9,999 nucleotides of DNA from Candidatus Poribacteria bacterium (lineage in GTDB: Bacteria; Poribacteria; WGA-4E; WGA-3G), in contig VXZL01000585.1 of the NCBI GenBank assembly GCA_009845505.1, positions 1 through 9,999 of the forward strand, given 5' to 3'. Position numbers and translations under genes: made by a program. Under the pieces are notes generated by a model that searched no databases, was not told where the DNA came from, and saw only the letters and a program-made list of their open reading frames with translations. Shown piece by piece: positions 1-5,952 of this stretch. Within the stretch, counting starts at the first letter, position 1. Each line of letters opens with the position of its first letter.

Positions 1-1040
1 ATATGATGCCGGTCATGGTTGTGTTAGCACTCCCGATGGCAGTTTTGGTCGCGATCTTGCTTGCACTTGGACGACTCGCCTCTGATAACGAAATAACAGC
101 AATGAAATCGCACGGTGTGGCATTCTACCAACTGATGCTACCCCTTTTGGGAGTCGCGCTGATATTGAGTTTTGTGAACTTAGCACTCATGGACTATGCC
201 TTGCCACAGGCGAACCTCGCCTATGCTTCACTCAGACGCGATATACAAAAACATAATCCCGCTTTCGTCCTTGAGGAAGCCACTGTTATGAAGGAATTGG
301 AAACCGAGGGGAAGTTGTGGATGTATGAGTCTACCAATACAGAAAGCGGACGCATGCAGAACGTCAAAATCTGGGATAGCATTTGGGGTGGACGTCCAGT
401 ATTTAGCCACGCACAAGAAGCGACCCTCGCTTTTGAAGACGGTCGAGCAATGCTGACGCTTTACGACGGACTTTCTTATGAACCCGCAACAGACAATCCA
501 GATGAGTTTCGTATAACGAAGTTTCAACAACAAAAACTTTCACTTCAGATGACCGAAGACTTGGAGCGCGGCGAATTTCAAAATCAGACCCCGCGTTCGA
601 TGAGTGTTGCTCAACTCAAGGAATTCATCGGCACATTGCAATCCACCGTCCAAACCAGCGCAAACCCAGACTACACACGCCATAAGCTCCGTTTTGCTCA
701 GGTCGAATATCACAAAAAATTCTCTATTCCATTTGCATGTTTCGCACTCGGTTTAATTGGTATTCCGTTAGGGTTGATGGTGAAACGGAGCGGCAAAATG
801 ATCGGATTTGGGATCGGATTAGCTGTAATCGTCATCTATTACTTATTATTACAAGCCGGGCAGACGGCAGGGGTTGACGATGTTCTCTCGCCAATCTTTG
901 CTATGTGGCTACCGAATATTGTCATTGGGATATTTGGAATCGCGCTCAGTCTCTGGGTAATGGGCGAAGGAAAATTACGCGCTTGGCGGGATCGGGACAG
1001 GAAAGTGCCACTCGTTGTTAATAGGAAAGCAGAATCTTAG
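1..1040 (+). CDS. lptF: LptF/LptG-family LPS export permease, 5' end missing
   Basis: This is the 3' part of an inner-membrane permease of the LptF/LptG (YjgP/YjgQ) family. With LptB it forms the ABC transporter that pulls lipopolysaccharide from the inner membrane toward the periplasmic LptC-LptA bridge. The visible protein has about 345 residues. It shows two membrane segments near the start (about 4-24 and 43-63), a periplasmic beta-rich region (about 75-230) and three C-terminal membrane segments (about 240-262, 270-290, 300-320). The family stretch LGRLASDNEITAMKSHG follows the first visible segment. Aligned on that stretch with the neighbouring lptG, roughly 55 N-terminal residues, including the first membrane helix, lie before the window. 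The frame is open to base 1, so the ATG codons at 3 and 6 are probably internal methionines. Calling it lptF rather than lptG rests on the usual gene order and is tentative. Confidence 0.88.
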   Translation, partial: MMPVMVVLALPMAVLVAILLALGRLASDNEITAMKSHGVAFYQLMLPLLGVALILSFVNLALMDYALPQANLAYASLRRDIQKHNPAFVLEEATVMKELETEGKLWMYESTNTESGRMQNVKIWDSIWGGRPVFSHAQEATLAFEDGRAMLTLYDGLSYEPATDNPDEFRITKFQQQKLSLQMTEDLERGEFQNQTPRSMSVAQLKEFIGTLQSTVQTSANPDYTRHKLRFAQVEYHKKFSIPFACFALGLIGIPLGLMVKRSGKMIGFGIGLAVIVIYYLLLQAGQTAGVDDVLSPIFAMWLPNIVIGIFGIALSLWVMGEGKLRAWRDRDRKVPLVVNRKAES

Positions 1041-1143
1041 CTGCTATATCGCATACCTTATAGATATACAAAACGCAAAGTTGTAGCACACGCGTCCCAC
1101 TGCCTCACGATTAAAAATAAAAGTTTCAGGATGTGAACATCGT

Positions 1144-2205
1144 TTGAATATTTTAGACCGTTACTTGCTTCGGGAATATCTCCGCGCCTTCATTGTTGGG
1201 CTCTGTTTCTTTATCGCCTTGGTTATTATCGTCCGTCTGCTTGATTACGATCTCAAGAAGTTTGAGGACGATGTCGACTATATAACCGCGGTCAAGATTG
1301 TTTTTTTTCGAACGCCTCGTCGGATCATGGAAATGGTACCCATCGCTGCGTTCGTCGCTGTCTTTTTTACACTCGGCAGGATGGTGAGAAACAACGAATT
1401 CACTGCGATGAAAGCTGGTGGGATCAGTGTTTACCGGATTCTCGTCCCTATCCTTGCTGTGACCCTCCTTATCTGTGGGCTCTTCGCATTTTTCTATGAC
1501 CGAGTCGCATCACCCGCCTTTCACCAAGCACACCTCTTGGAAAACAAAGTCCGACCTCGACGCGGCAGAAATATCGTCTTTAAAGGCAAAAACAATCGTA
1601 TCTTTTACTCGCAGCGAATCGTCTTAGATGCTCAGAAAATCAGCCACTTGACAATCTATGAGTATGATACAGATGAACAACTTGAGCGCATCTTCTTTGC
1701 GAAGTCAGCAACATGGACACCTACGCAGTGGGAACTCGCCGATGGATATATCCGTCATTTTGAGAAAGGCGTTGAGGTAAATTACGAGACTTTCGATGCT
1801 TATGCTATTGAGCGTTATGAAGATCCCGCTCGTTTTATCGGGAGCGAAAAAGACCCGAGAGCGATGACGATTAAGGAGCTCCGCGAGCAGATCGCATACA
1901 AACAACAAGCAGGGCAGATCTCCCGGAAAGAGCGCGTAAAGTTATATCACAAAACAGCATACCCTTTCGCTGCTGTTGTCGTCATTATGCTTGGCGCGCC
2001 AATCGCCATCCGGTTTGGCAGGGCTGGGTTTTTTGCGGGTTTAGTCATTGCCTTCTTTATCTCTTTCATCTATTGGGCACTTTCCTTTGCAACGCTTGAG
2101 GGATTGAGTGAGAGCGGAAAACTCCATCCATTCCTCGCCTGTTGGGGCGCGAATATCCTCTACGCAGTTATCGGCAGTGTTCTCATCTGGCGGACACCGA
2201 AATAG
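1144..2205 (+). CDS. lptG: LPS export permease LptG-like
   Basis: This is the second LptF/LptG-family permease, 353 residues against about 360 in E. coli LptG, so probably complete. The N-terminus (MNILDRYLLREYLRAF) is typical of the family: a short amphipathic lead followed by the first membrane helix (about 14-33). A second segment (about 64-80) runs into LGRMVRNNEFTAMKAGG, then comes a third (about 88-108), a periplasmic beta domain (about 115-255) and three C-terminal helices from about 270 to the end. It would pair with the upstream permease in the LptB2FG transporter. The only good start is TTG at 1144, with a weak AGGA at 1128-1131, 12 bases upstream; no ATG or GTG is in frame nearby. 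The 103-bp gap from lptF shows no clear promoter or terminator, so co-transcription is likely. Confidence 0.9.
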   Translation: MNILDRYLLREYLRAFIVGLCFFIALVIIVRLLDYDLKKFEDDVDYITAVKIVFFRTPRRIMEMVPIAAFVAVFFTLGRMVRNNEFTAMKAGGISVYRILVPILAVTLLICGLFAFFYDRVASPAFHQAHLLENKVRPRRGRNIVFKGKNNRIFYSQRIVLDAQKISHLTIYEYDTDEQLERIFFAKSATWTPTQWELADGYIRHFEKGVEVNYETFDAYAIERYEDPARFIGSEKDPRAMTIKELREQIAYKQQAGQISRKERVKLYHKTAYPFAAVVVIMLGAPIAIRFGRAGFFAGLVIAFFISFIYWALSFATLEGLSESGKLHPFLACWGANILYAVIGSVLIWRTPK

Positions 2206-2236
2206 AATCAACCCACTCGTTGGCGCGATACAAAAC

Positions 2237-2818
2237 ATGACTTCTGCAAAGATTGGCAACTTCCTCTTCAAAATCCGTAGTTACACGCCGATCCCCTTCA
2301 TCTTTGCACTCCTCTATTTCGCTAATCCCGCATGGTATACAGTAGCGATCGGTGCACCGTTTATTACCATAGGTGAATTCCTCCGAATATGGGCAGTCGG
2401 CTATGCTGGCGCGTCCACCCGTGCCAGAACGCTCGGTGCCGCCCGGGATCTCGTCACAACCGGTCCTTATAGCTACGTCCGAAACCCACTCTATCTCGGC
2501 AATTTCCTACTCAGCTTCGGGGTCTGTCTTGTCGCAAATGTCTATTGGCTCGTTGCTGTCTTGATTGTGGGTTATTTCTTCCAATACCTTCCAATTATTG
2601 CACTGGAGGAGGCATATCTTTTGGAGTCTTGTGGGCATGTCTATCGGGCATATCAGAAGCGGGTCCCCCGTCTCCTGCCACGTTTCCATCCCTATCCCGA
2701 ACCATCTACCCACGATTTTTCTTGGACACGCGCCATTAAAAGTGAGAAGCGCACCTTAACAGCAATCCTCTGCGTTGTCGGATTAATTTTCGCGCGGCAG
2801 CTCGTAGATGTGTCATAA
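2237..2818 (+). CDS. Isoprenylcysteine carboxyl methyltransferase-like membrane methyltransferase
   Basis: A 193-residue integral membrane protein of the ICMT/phospholipid N-methyltransferase-like superfamily. The diagnostic block TGPYSYVRNPLYLGNFL is at about residues 75-91. It is followed by membrane segments (about 92-120) and the second family signature, EEAYLLESCGHVYRAYQKRV, at about 124-143, ending in the usual VPRLLP. These two blocks form the S-adenosylmethionine pocket in this superfamily. Bacterial members rarely have known substrates; lipids, thiols or isoprenoid-type molecules are possible, and prenylated-protein methylation is unlikely in a bacterium. I chose ATG 2237 because the protein then begins just before its first membrane segment. 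The frame stays open back to GTG 2108 inside lptG, but that extension is polar and unlike the family. The gene begins 31 bp after lptG, in the same direction, so an operon is likely. After residue 160 there is a last hydrophobic segment (about 172-188). Confidence 0.82.
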   Translation: MTSAKIGNFLFKIRSYTPIPFIFALLYFANPAWYTVAIGAPFITIGEFLRIWAVGYAGASTRARTLGAARDLVTTGPYSYVRNPLYLGNFLLSFGVCLVANVYWLVAVLIVGYFFQYLPIIALEEAYLLESCGHVYRAYQKRVPRLLPRFHPYPEPSTHDFSWTRAIKSEKRTLTAILCVVGLIFARQLVDVS

Positions 2819-2836
2819 TAACCGGAGCCACATACA

Positions 2837-3523
2837 ATGTCCAACACATTCCCAAAGTTCCCAAAAACCACCAAAACAACATGGCAGAGCATATTAGCGA
2901 ATCCATTGATTTTCGGTATTGTTATAGTCGTTCCGTTGGATAGCGATAGCACATTGGCATTAGTTTCAGTAAGCCTTATGTTAGTTGGGTCGAGTCTTTC
3001 TCCGCTACAAATTCCGAGTATCCGTCTCTCTACCTCTATTGCTTGTTGGGTCATGTTTACTTTGGGATGCATCATAGGTGGATTCGCGTTGGCTAACATA
3101 TTAGCGTATCTGTTTCCGGATTTTCCGACTGTGAAACAGTGGGAGTGGGTGCAATCTGTACCTTCGGCGTTTACGAATCTGACGGTCTGGGTCTGGGTCT
3201 TTGTGGTCCTAAATATAGCCCCAGTAAACTATGCATTGATTGTAAGTACAGGTTTTGTCGCTGCCGCAGCTGGATACGCGCTCACGCTTGATGTCTTTGT
3301 GATAAGAGAGACATTCGTTTTTGATAGAATTCGCGAAATTACAAATGTGGAAAAAGGAAGTGTAACGCTTTTGTATGGTTGCGCCGTGGTCGTCTGGGAA
3401 CGTCTGATCGTGCGGAAACTGATTGCTTTTTCAATTACAAAATCGATGGGTGGATTAACCTTATTTGTTGGATTTATGTCAATCTTACTCGGATTTTTTT
3501 TAATTCTACGAAGTATTTTCTGA
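2837..3523 (+). CDS. Unrecognised multi-pass membrane protein
   Basis: A 228-residue very hydrophobic protein that I do not recognise. Membrane segments can be placed at about residues 19-33, 39-59, 66-92, 113-127, 132-155, 175-192 and 203-225, so five to seven passes. A short charged stretch, RETFVFDRIREITNVEKG, lies between the fifth and sixth and is probably cytoplasmic. There is no signal peptide, and I saw no metal-binding cluster, nucleotide-binding motif or transporter signature. The start ATG 2837 is supported by GGAG at 2824-2827, nine bases upstream, and lies 18 bp after the methyltransferase stop, so the two are probably co-transcribed. It is the last gene of the membrane-protein block; a promoter for the next gene begins 12 bp after its stop. 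Genuine coding is supported by the ribosome binding site, tight spacing and coherent hydrophobic pattern. Confidence 0.7.
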   Translation: MSNTFPKFPKTTKTTWQSILANPLIFGIVIVVPLDSDSTLALVSVSLMLVGSSLSPLQIPSIRLSTSIACWVMFTLGCIIGGFALANILAYLFPDFPTVKQWEWVQSVPSAFTNLTVWVWVFVVLNIAPVNYALIVSTGFVAAAAGYALTLDVFVIRETFVFDRIREITNVEKGSVTLLYGCAVVVWERLIVRKLIAFSITKSMGGLTLFVGFMSILLGFFLILRSIF

Positions 3524-3535
3524 CTCACAATTTTC

Positions 3536-3564
3536 TTGCCATTAATTTCCCAATCGTATATTAT
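3536..3564 (+). promoter_or_regulatory. Sigma-70-type promoter for the secreted protein at 3647
   Basis: TTGCCA at 3536-3541 and TATTAT at 3559-3564 are each one base off consensus and are separated by exactly 17 bases. The predicted transcript starts near 3571, leaving an untranslated leader of about 75 bases. The site lies just after the preceding stop codon, so the downstream gene is likely transcribed on its own. Confidence 0.6.
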
Positions 3565-3646
3565 GCACAACAGTGCTATCAGGTACAGGTTTAAGGTTAA
3601 CTCACTTGTTTGAAAGACAACTTTCGGAAACAGGAGGAGACCACTC

Positions 3647-4336
3647 ATGAAAAAGGTATGCTTTTTACTCACGATTCCATCTGCTCTTCTGATGCTGCTG
3701 GTCTTGTCTGTGAACCTCGCTTCAGCGAAGACGTTTAACAACGACTTTGAGACAGGCGATCTCACGGATTGGGAAGCAGATGGAGAAGCGTTTGATTTTC
3801 AGCCCACTTGGGGCGATAACCCAACGGCACGGAACCGCGGTCAGCCTTCTGAGCATCAGGGGGATTGGTGGTTAGGGTTATACGAGAAGTACCAAGGTCC
3901 AGATAAAGGCAAGAAACTCGGACAAAACCCAGGTGCCACTCAAGGCGATGGCCCTCAAGGTACCCTCACCTCAATCGAGTTCACGATTGTCGGAAAAACC
4001 ATGAATTTCCTCATCGGCGGTGGCAATCACCCGTGGAAAGATGATCCGGCGCCCTGCAGTGTTAACTTGGAGATTGATGGCAAAGTTGTGCTCACATCAA
4101 CCGGCAATAACACCGAAACCATGGCACGTGTAGAATGGGATCTCTCTGGATTTGATGGGGAGACAGCCCAAATTGTTGTTGTGGATAACAACAGCGGCGG
4201 TTGGGGGCATCCAAACTTTGATGATATACATCAAGCCGATTCCAGAGGCAGAAATATCCCCTGGGAACAGGTCCTCACTGTCGATGCCCGCGGTAAGTTA
4301 GCTGCCACTTGGGCGCAAATGAAGAAGTATTACTAA
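3647..4336 (+). CDS. Secreted beta-sandwich protein with GH32-associated domain
   Basis: A 229-residue exported protein. Residues 1-27 are a classic signal peptide (MKKVCFLLTI start, hydrophobic core, ASA before the predicted cut). The mature part, about 30-196, matches the pattern of a beta-sandwich domain that I know from glycoside hydrolase family 32 (levanase/fructanase-like) proteins of planctomycetes and related bacteria. Its marks are an N-terminal FETGDLTDW, a GTLTS strand (105-109), FLIGGG (121-126), a strand with LEIDGKVV and a closing GGWGHPNFDDI (184-194). In those proteins the domain is probably a carbohydrate-binding or scaffold module. Here no catalytic GH32 domain is attached. 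The last 30 residues form a separate tail, ending in KLAATWAQMKKYY. The ribosome binding site AGGAGG at 3632-3637 is perfect and nine bases from ATG. The mature protein has only one cysteine (Cys137), and there is no lipobox, so it is probably soluble or surface-associated. Confidence 0.75.
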   Translation: MKKVCFLLTIPSALLMLLVLSVNLASAKTFNNDFETGDLTDWEADGEAFDFQPTWGDNPTARNRGQPSEHQGDWWLGLYEKYQGPDKGKKLGQNPGATQGDGPQGTLTSIEFTIVGKTMNFLIGGGNHPWKDDPAPCSVNLEIDGKVVLTSTGNNTETMARVEWDLSGFDGETAQIVVVDNNSGGWGHPNFDDIHQADSRGRNIPWEQVLTVDARGKLAATWAQMKKYY

Positions 4337-4372
4337 ACCAATAGGAAAATTAGACAATAGCAGTACATTTTC

Positions 4373-4412
4373 ACGCCTTGGGGGGTGTAATTACCTTCAC
4401 CCTTCAAGGCGT
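4373..4412 (+). terminator. Hairpin between convergent genes, probable terminator
   Basis: The arms 4373-4387 and 4398-4412 pair over 15 positions around a 10-base loop. The outer eight pairs (ACGCCTTG with CAAGGCGT) and inner five (GGGTG with CACCC) are perfect, and the two in the middle are G-U wobbles on the + strand. On the - strand the same two positions become A-C mismatches, so the hairpin favours + strand transcripts from the secreted-protein gene. There is no good T-run after either arm, which weakens the call. The right arm overlaps the stop codon of the convergent epimerase gene. Confidence 0.55.
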
Positions 4413-5357
4413 TATCTGTTCGAGTCCTGCCCGCTCACGGAAGCGGTTGAACGTTTTCAGAATCCCCTGCTCCATCGTATACGCAGGTGTAAATCCCATC
4501 TCCTCAGCAATTGCTGTCGCGTCATAGTCCCATGAGATGCCAAACACCCCCGTTTCTAGTGTAATCTGCGCGTCCGGTACCAGCGTCTTAAGATACGCCA
4601 CGCCTTCCTTGACCGGTCGAATGCCACCTTTCACATTAAAAACGCGTGTCCGTGTTGTCGGACAAGTACACGCCAGCACAATTGAACTCGACACATCTTC
4701 CACATACTGCCAATCCACTGCGTCATCACCGAAAGGGCAGACGTGCGGTTCACCTAACGCCACTGCTTCAATCATTTGCGTCGTAAAAGAGCTCATGCCA
4801 CGCGTCCGCCCGACTCCATAAACAGCAGTGAACCGGAGTCCAATGGAGTCAACCCCGTAAGCGTCGAAATAGTGTGTTGCATACCTCTCGTTCAGAGATT
4901 TACACGCCCCATAGATAAACTTCGGGTAGTGCGGCGCATCGTTGAGAATCTGTTGGTGGTTGTAATCTTCTGGTGCACCGAAGACGGCAACACTGCTTGC
5001 CCAGACAACCCGTTTGAGATTGAAAATACGCGCCGCTTCCAGTATGTTGATTGTCCCTTCGCAGACGACTTTCAGTGCTTGAGGTGGATTCGCATTGCAC
5101 GCTGGCACCTGCCACGATGCCAGATGAATAATCCGATCAATCTTATGTTCTTGGACAGTGCGTAAAACGTGTGGCAGGTCGGTAATATCGCCCTGCACGA
5201 AAGTGAACCCTTCAATTTGGTCGTCCCTAAGTACCATCTTTGGGATGGTTAAGTCGTAAGCGAAATCGTAAACGACTACCTTTTCACCAGCAGCCAGCAG
5301 GTCACGGATCACATAAGTACCGATGCATCCCATGCCACCGGTGAGCAGATATGCCAT
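4404..5357 (-). CDS. NAD-dependent epimerase/dehydratase (extended SDR)
   Basis: A 317-residue extended short-chain dehydrogenase/reductase related to UDP-glucose 4-epimerase and nucleotide-sugar dehydratases. The nucleotide-binding loop TGGMGCIG is at residues 6-13. Asp31, at the end of the second strand, favours NAD over NADP. HLAS at 78-81, the WASS strand with Ser121/Ser122, and the catalytic pair Tyr149 and Lys153 in YGACK are all in place. The length is normal and the C-terminal substrate domain looks whole, so it should be active. The substrate cannot be read from the sequence; nucleotide sugars are the default, though threonine dehydrogenase-like members exist. The ribosome binding site AGGAG lies eight bases before ATG on the - strand. 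It follows the Rieske gene by 82 bp, with a perfect hairpin between them, and ends inside a hairpin shared with the convergent gene. Confidence 0.9.
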   Translation of the reverse strand: MAYLLTGGMGCIGTYVIRDLLAAGEKVVVYDFAYDLTIPKMVLRDDQIEGFTFVQGDITDLPHVLRTVQEHKIDRIIHLASWQVPACNANPPQALKVVCEGTINILEAARIFNLKRVVWASSVAVFGAPEDYNHQQILNDAPHYPKFIYGACKSLNERYATHYFDAYGVDSIGLRFTAVYGVGRTRGMSSFTTQMIEAVALGEPHVCPFGDDAVDWQYVEDVSSSIVLACTCPTTRTRVFNVKGGIRPVKEGVAYLKTLVPDAQITLETGVFGISWDYDATAIAEEMGFTPAYTMEQGILKTFNRFRERAGLEQITP

Positions 5358-5377
5358 ATTTTTTCTCCTATTTGAAA

Positions 5378-5399
5378 GGCGTGATCACACGATCACGCC
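5378..5399 (-). terminator. Perfect 9-bp hairpin between Rieske and epimerase genes
   Basis: GGCGTGATC (5378-5386) and GATCACGCC (5391-5399) pair perfectly around a four-base loop. On the - strand it sits after the Rieske gene and only 20 bases before the epimerase start, and is followed by TTTC and then the AGGAG ribosome binding site. It could be a weak terminator or attenuator, an mRNA-processing or stabilising hairpin, or an operator, since the arms also contain the palindrome GTGATCAC. The U-run is too short for a confident terminator. Confidence 0.45.
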
Positions 5400-5439
5400 G
5401 CCATACTAAAACCCGCGTACAACGTATTCATTAATTGCT

Positions 5440-5757
5440 TTAGAGCGGCGTTTCGACATCTACAAGGATATCTTCACCCTCCACTTTAACAGCATAAGTG
5501 GGCTGTTTCTCCTCCCCTGGCCAGACACACTCACCAGTCGTCACGTCAAACTCCCACATGTGGAGTGGACACGTAACACAGTTATCATCTAAGAAACCGT
5601 AACTCAAAACGCCACCAAGGTGTGGACAGATGTTGTTCATAGCGTAATACTCGCCTTTCACGTTGTAAATACCTATGAAAACACCGTCGACTTTTACACC
5701 AATACATTTGCCCGGTTGAATTTGATCCGTTGTCGCGGCTTTTACAAATTGTGCCAT
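5440..5757 (-). CDS. Rieske [2Fe-2S] ferredoxin
   Basis: A 105-residue stand-alone Rieske protein of the dioxygenase-ferredoxin/NirD type. The cluster ligands are complete: Cys44 and His46 in CPHLGG, and Cys63 and His66 in CPLHMW, which would bind the two irons through two Cys and two His. There is no signal peptide or membrane anchor, so it is cytoplasmic, unlike the cytochrome bc1 Rieske. It also lacks the disulfide cysteines typical of the high-potential respiratory type. The role would be electron transfer to an oxygenase or reductase. No oxygenase, nitrite reductase or ferredoxin reductase is encoded in the window, so its partner is unknown. The ribosome binding site GGAG lies five bases before ATG on the - strand. 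It lies between the gamma-glutamyltransferase-like gene (195 bp upstream) and the epimerase (82 bp downstream). Confidence 0.92.
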   Translation of the reverse strand: MAQFVKAATTDQIQPGKCIGVKVDGVFIGIYNVKGEYYAMNNICPHLGGVLSYGFLDDNCVTCPLHMWEFDVTTGECVWPGEEKQPTYAVKVEGEDILVDVETPL

Positions 5758-5810
5758 GATTTCTCCGTTTTTTCGCGCCTGTCACAAAGCACGAAGTTGA
5801 AGTCACATCG

Positions 5811-5832
5811 GGAAACCTTACCAAAGGTTTCC
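5811..5832. repeat. Inverted repeat, 9-bp arms
   Basis: GGAAACCTT at 5811-5819 and AAGGTTTCC at 5824-5832 are perfect complements around the loop ACCA. The repeat lies about 55 bp upstream of the Rieske start on the - strand. Neither side has a T-run, so it is not a standard terminator. It may be an operator, a leader hairpin of the Rieske transcript or an RNA-stability element. Confidence 0.5.
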
Positions 5833-5849
5833 AATTGATGTAATTGCTT

Positions 5850-5863
5850 CCGAAAGTTTTCGG
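5850..5863. repeat. Short inverted repeat, 6-bp arms
   Basis: CCGAAA at 5850-5855 and TTTCGG at 5858-5863 mirror each other with only two bases between, which as RNA would fold as a five-pair stem with an AGUU loop. It lies between two larger inverted repeats in the same gap. Alone it could be chance. Confidence 0.3.
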
Positions 5864-5874
5864 TTCAAGGATTT

Positions 5875-5911
5875 GGTCTCGAGATGACCAGAATCATTAG
5901 ACACCGAGACC
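5875..5911. repeat. Inverted repeat, 7-bp arms, with alternative pairing
   Basis: GGTCTCG (5875-5881) is complementary to CGAGACC (5905-5911) across 23 bases. The left arm can instead pair locally: TGGTC at 5874-5878 with GACCA at 5886-5890. The two folds exclude each other. It lies about 40 bp after the stop of the gamma-glutamyltransferase-like gene on the - strand, so it could help end or stabilise that transcript, but no U-run follows. Confidence 0.4.
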
Positions 5912-5952
5912 TACTTGCTAAACCACATGAAACACGCCTGCCAAAACGCCTG

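Noticed and set aside
3..8. ATG codons at 3 and 6 as the true start of the first gene
   Set aside because: The family needs a membrane helix and about 55 residues before this point, and the frame is open to the window edge, so the gene begins outside the window.
2108..2236. N-terminal extension of the methyltransferase from GTG 2108
   Set aside because: It lies wholly inside lptG or the short gap, is polar and unlike the family, and ATG 2237 gives a normal-length protein beginning just before the first membrane segment.
2692..3099. 135-codon open frame on the - strand
   Set aside because: It spans the end of the methyltransferase and the start of the membrane protein in antisense, with low-complexity composition and no supporting start signal.
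3229..3765. 178-codon open frame on the - strand
   Set aside because: It overlaps the membrane-protein gene, the promoter at 3536-3564 and the start of the secreted protein, and its translation has no recognisable pattern; the + strand genes have ribosome binding sites and coherent hydrophobic or signal-peptide structure.
5861..5895. Possible - strand promoter for the Rieske gene
   Set aside because: A TTGAAC-like -35 can be found, but the matching -10 has only about half the consensus bases, so it is not supportable.
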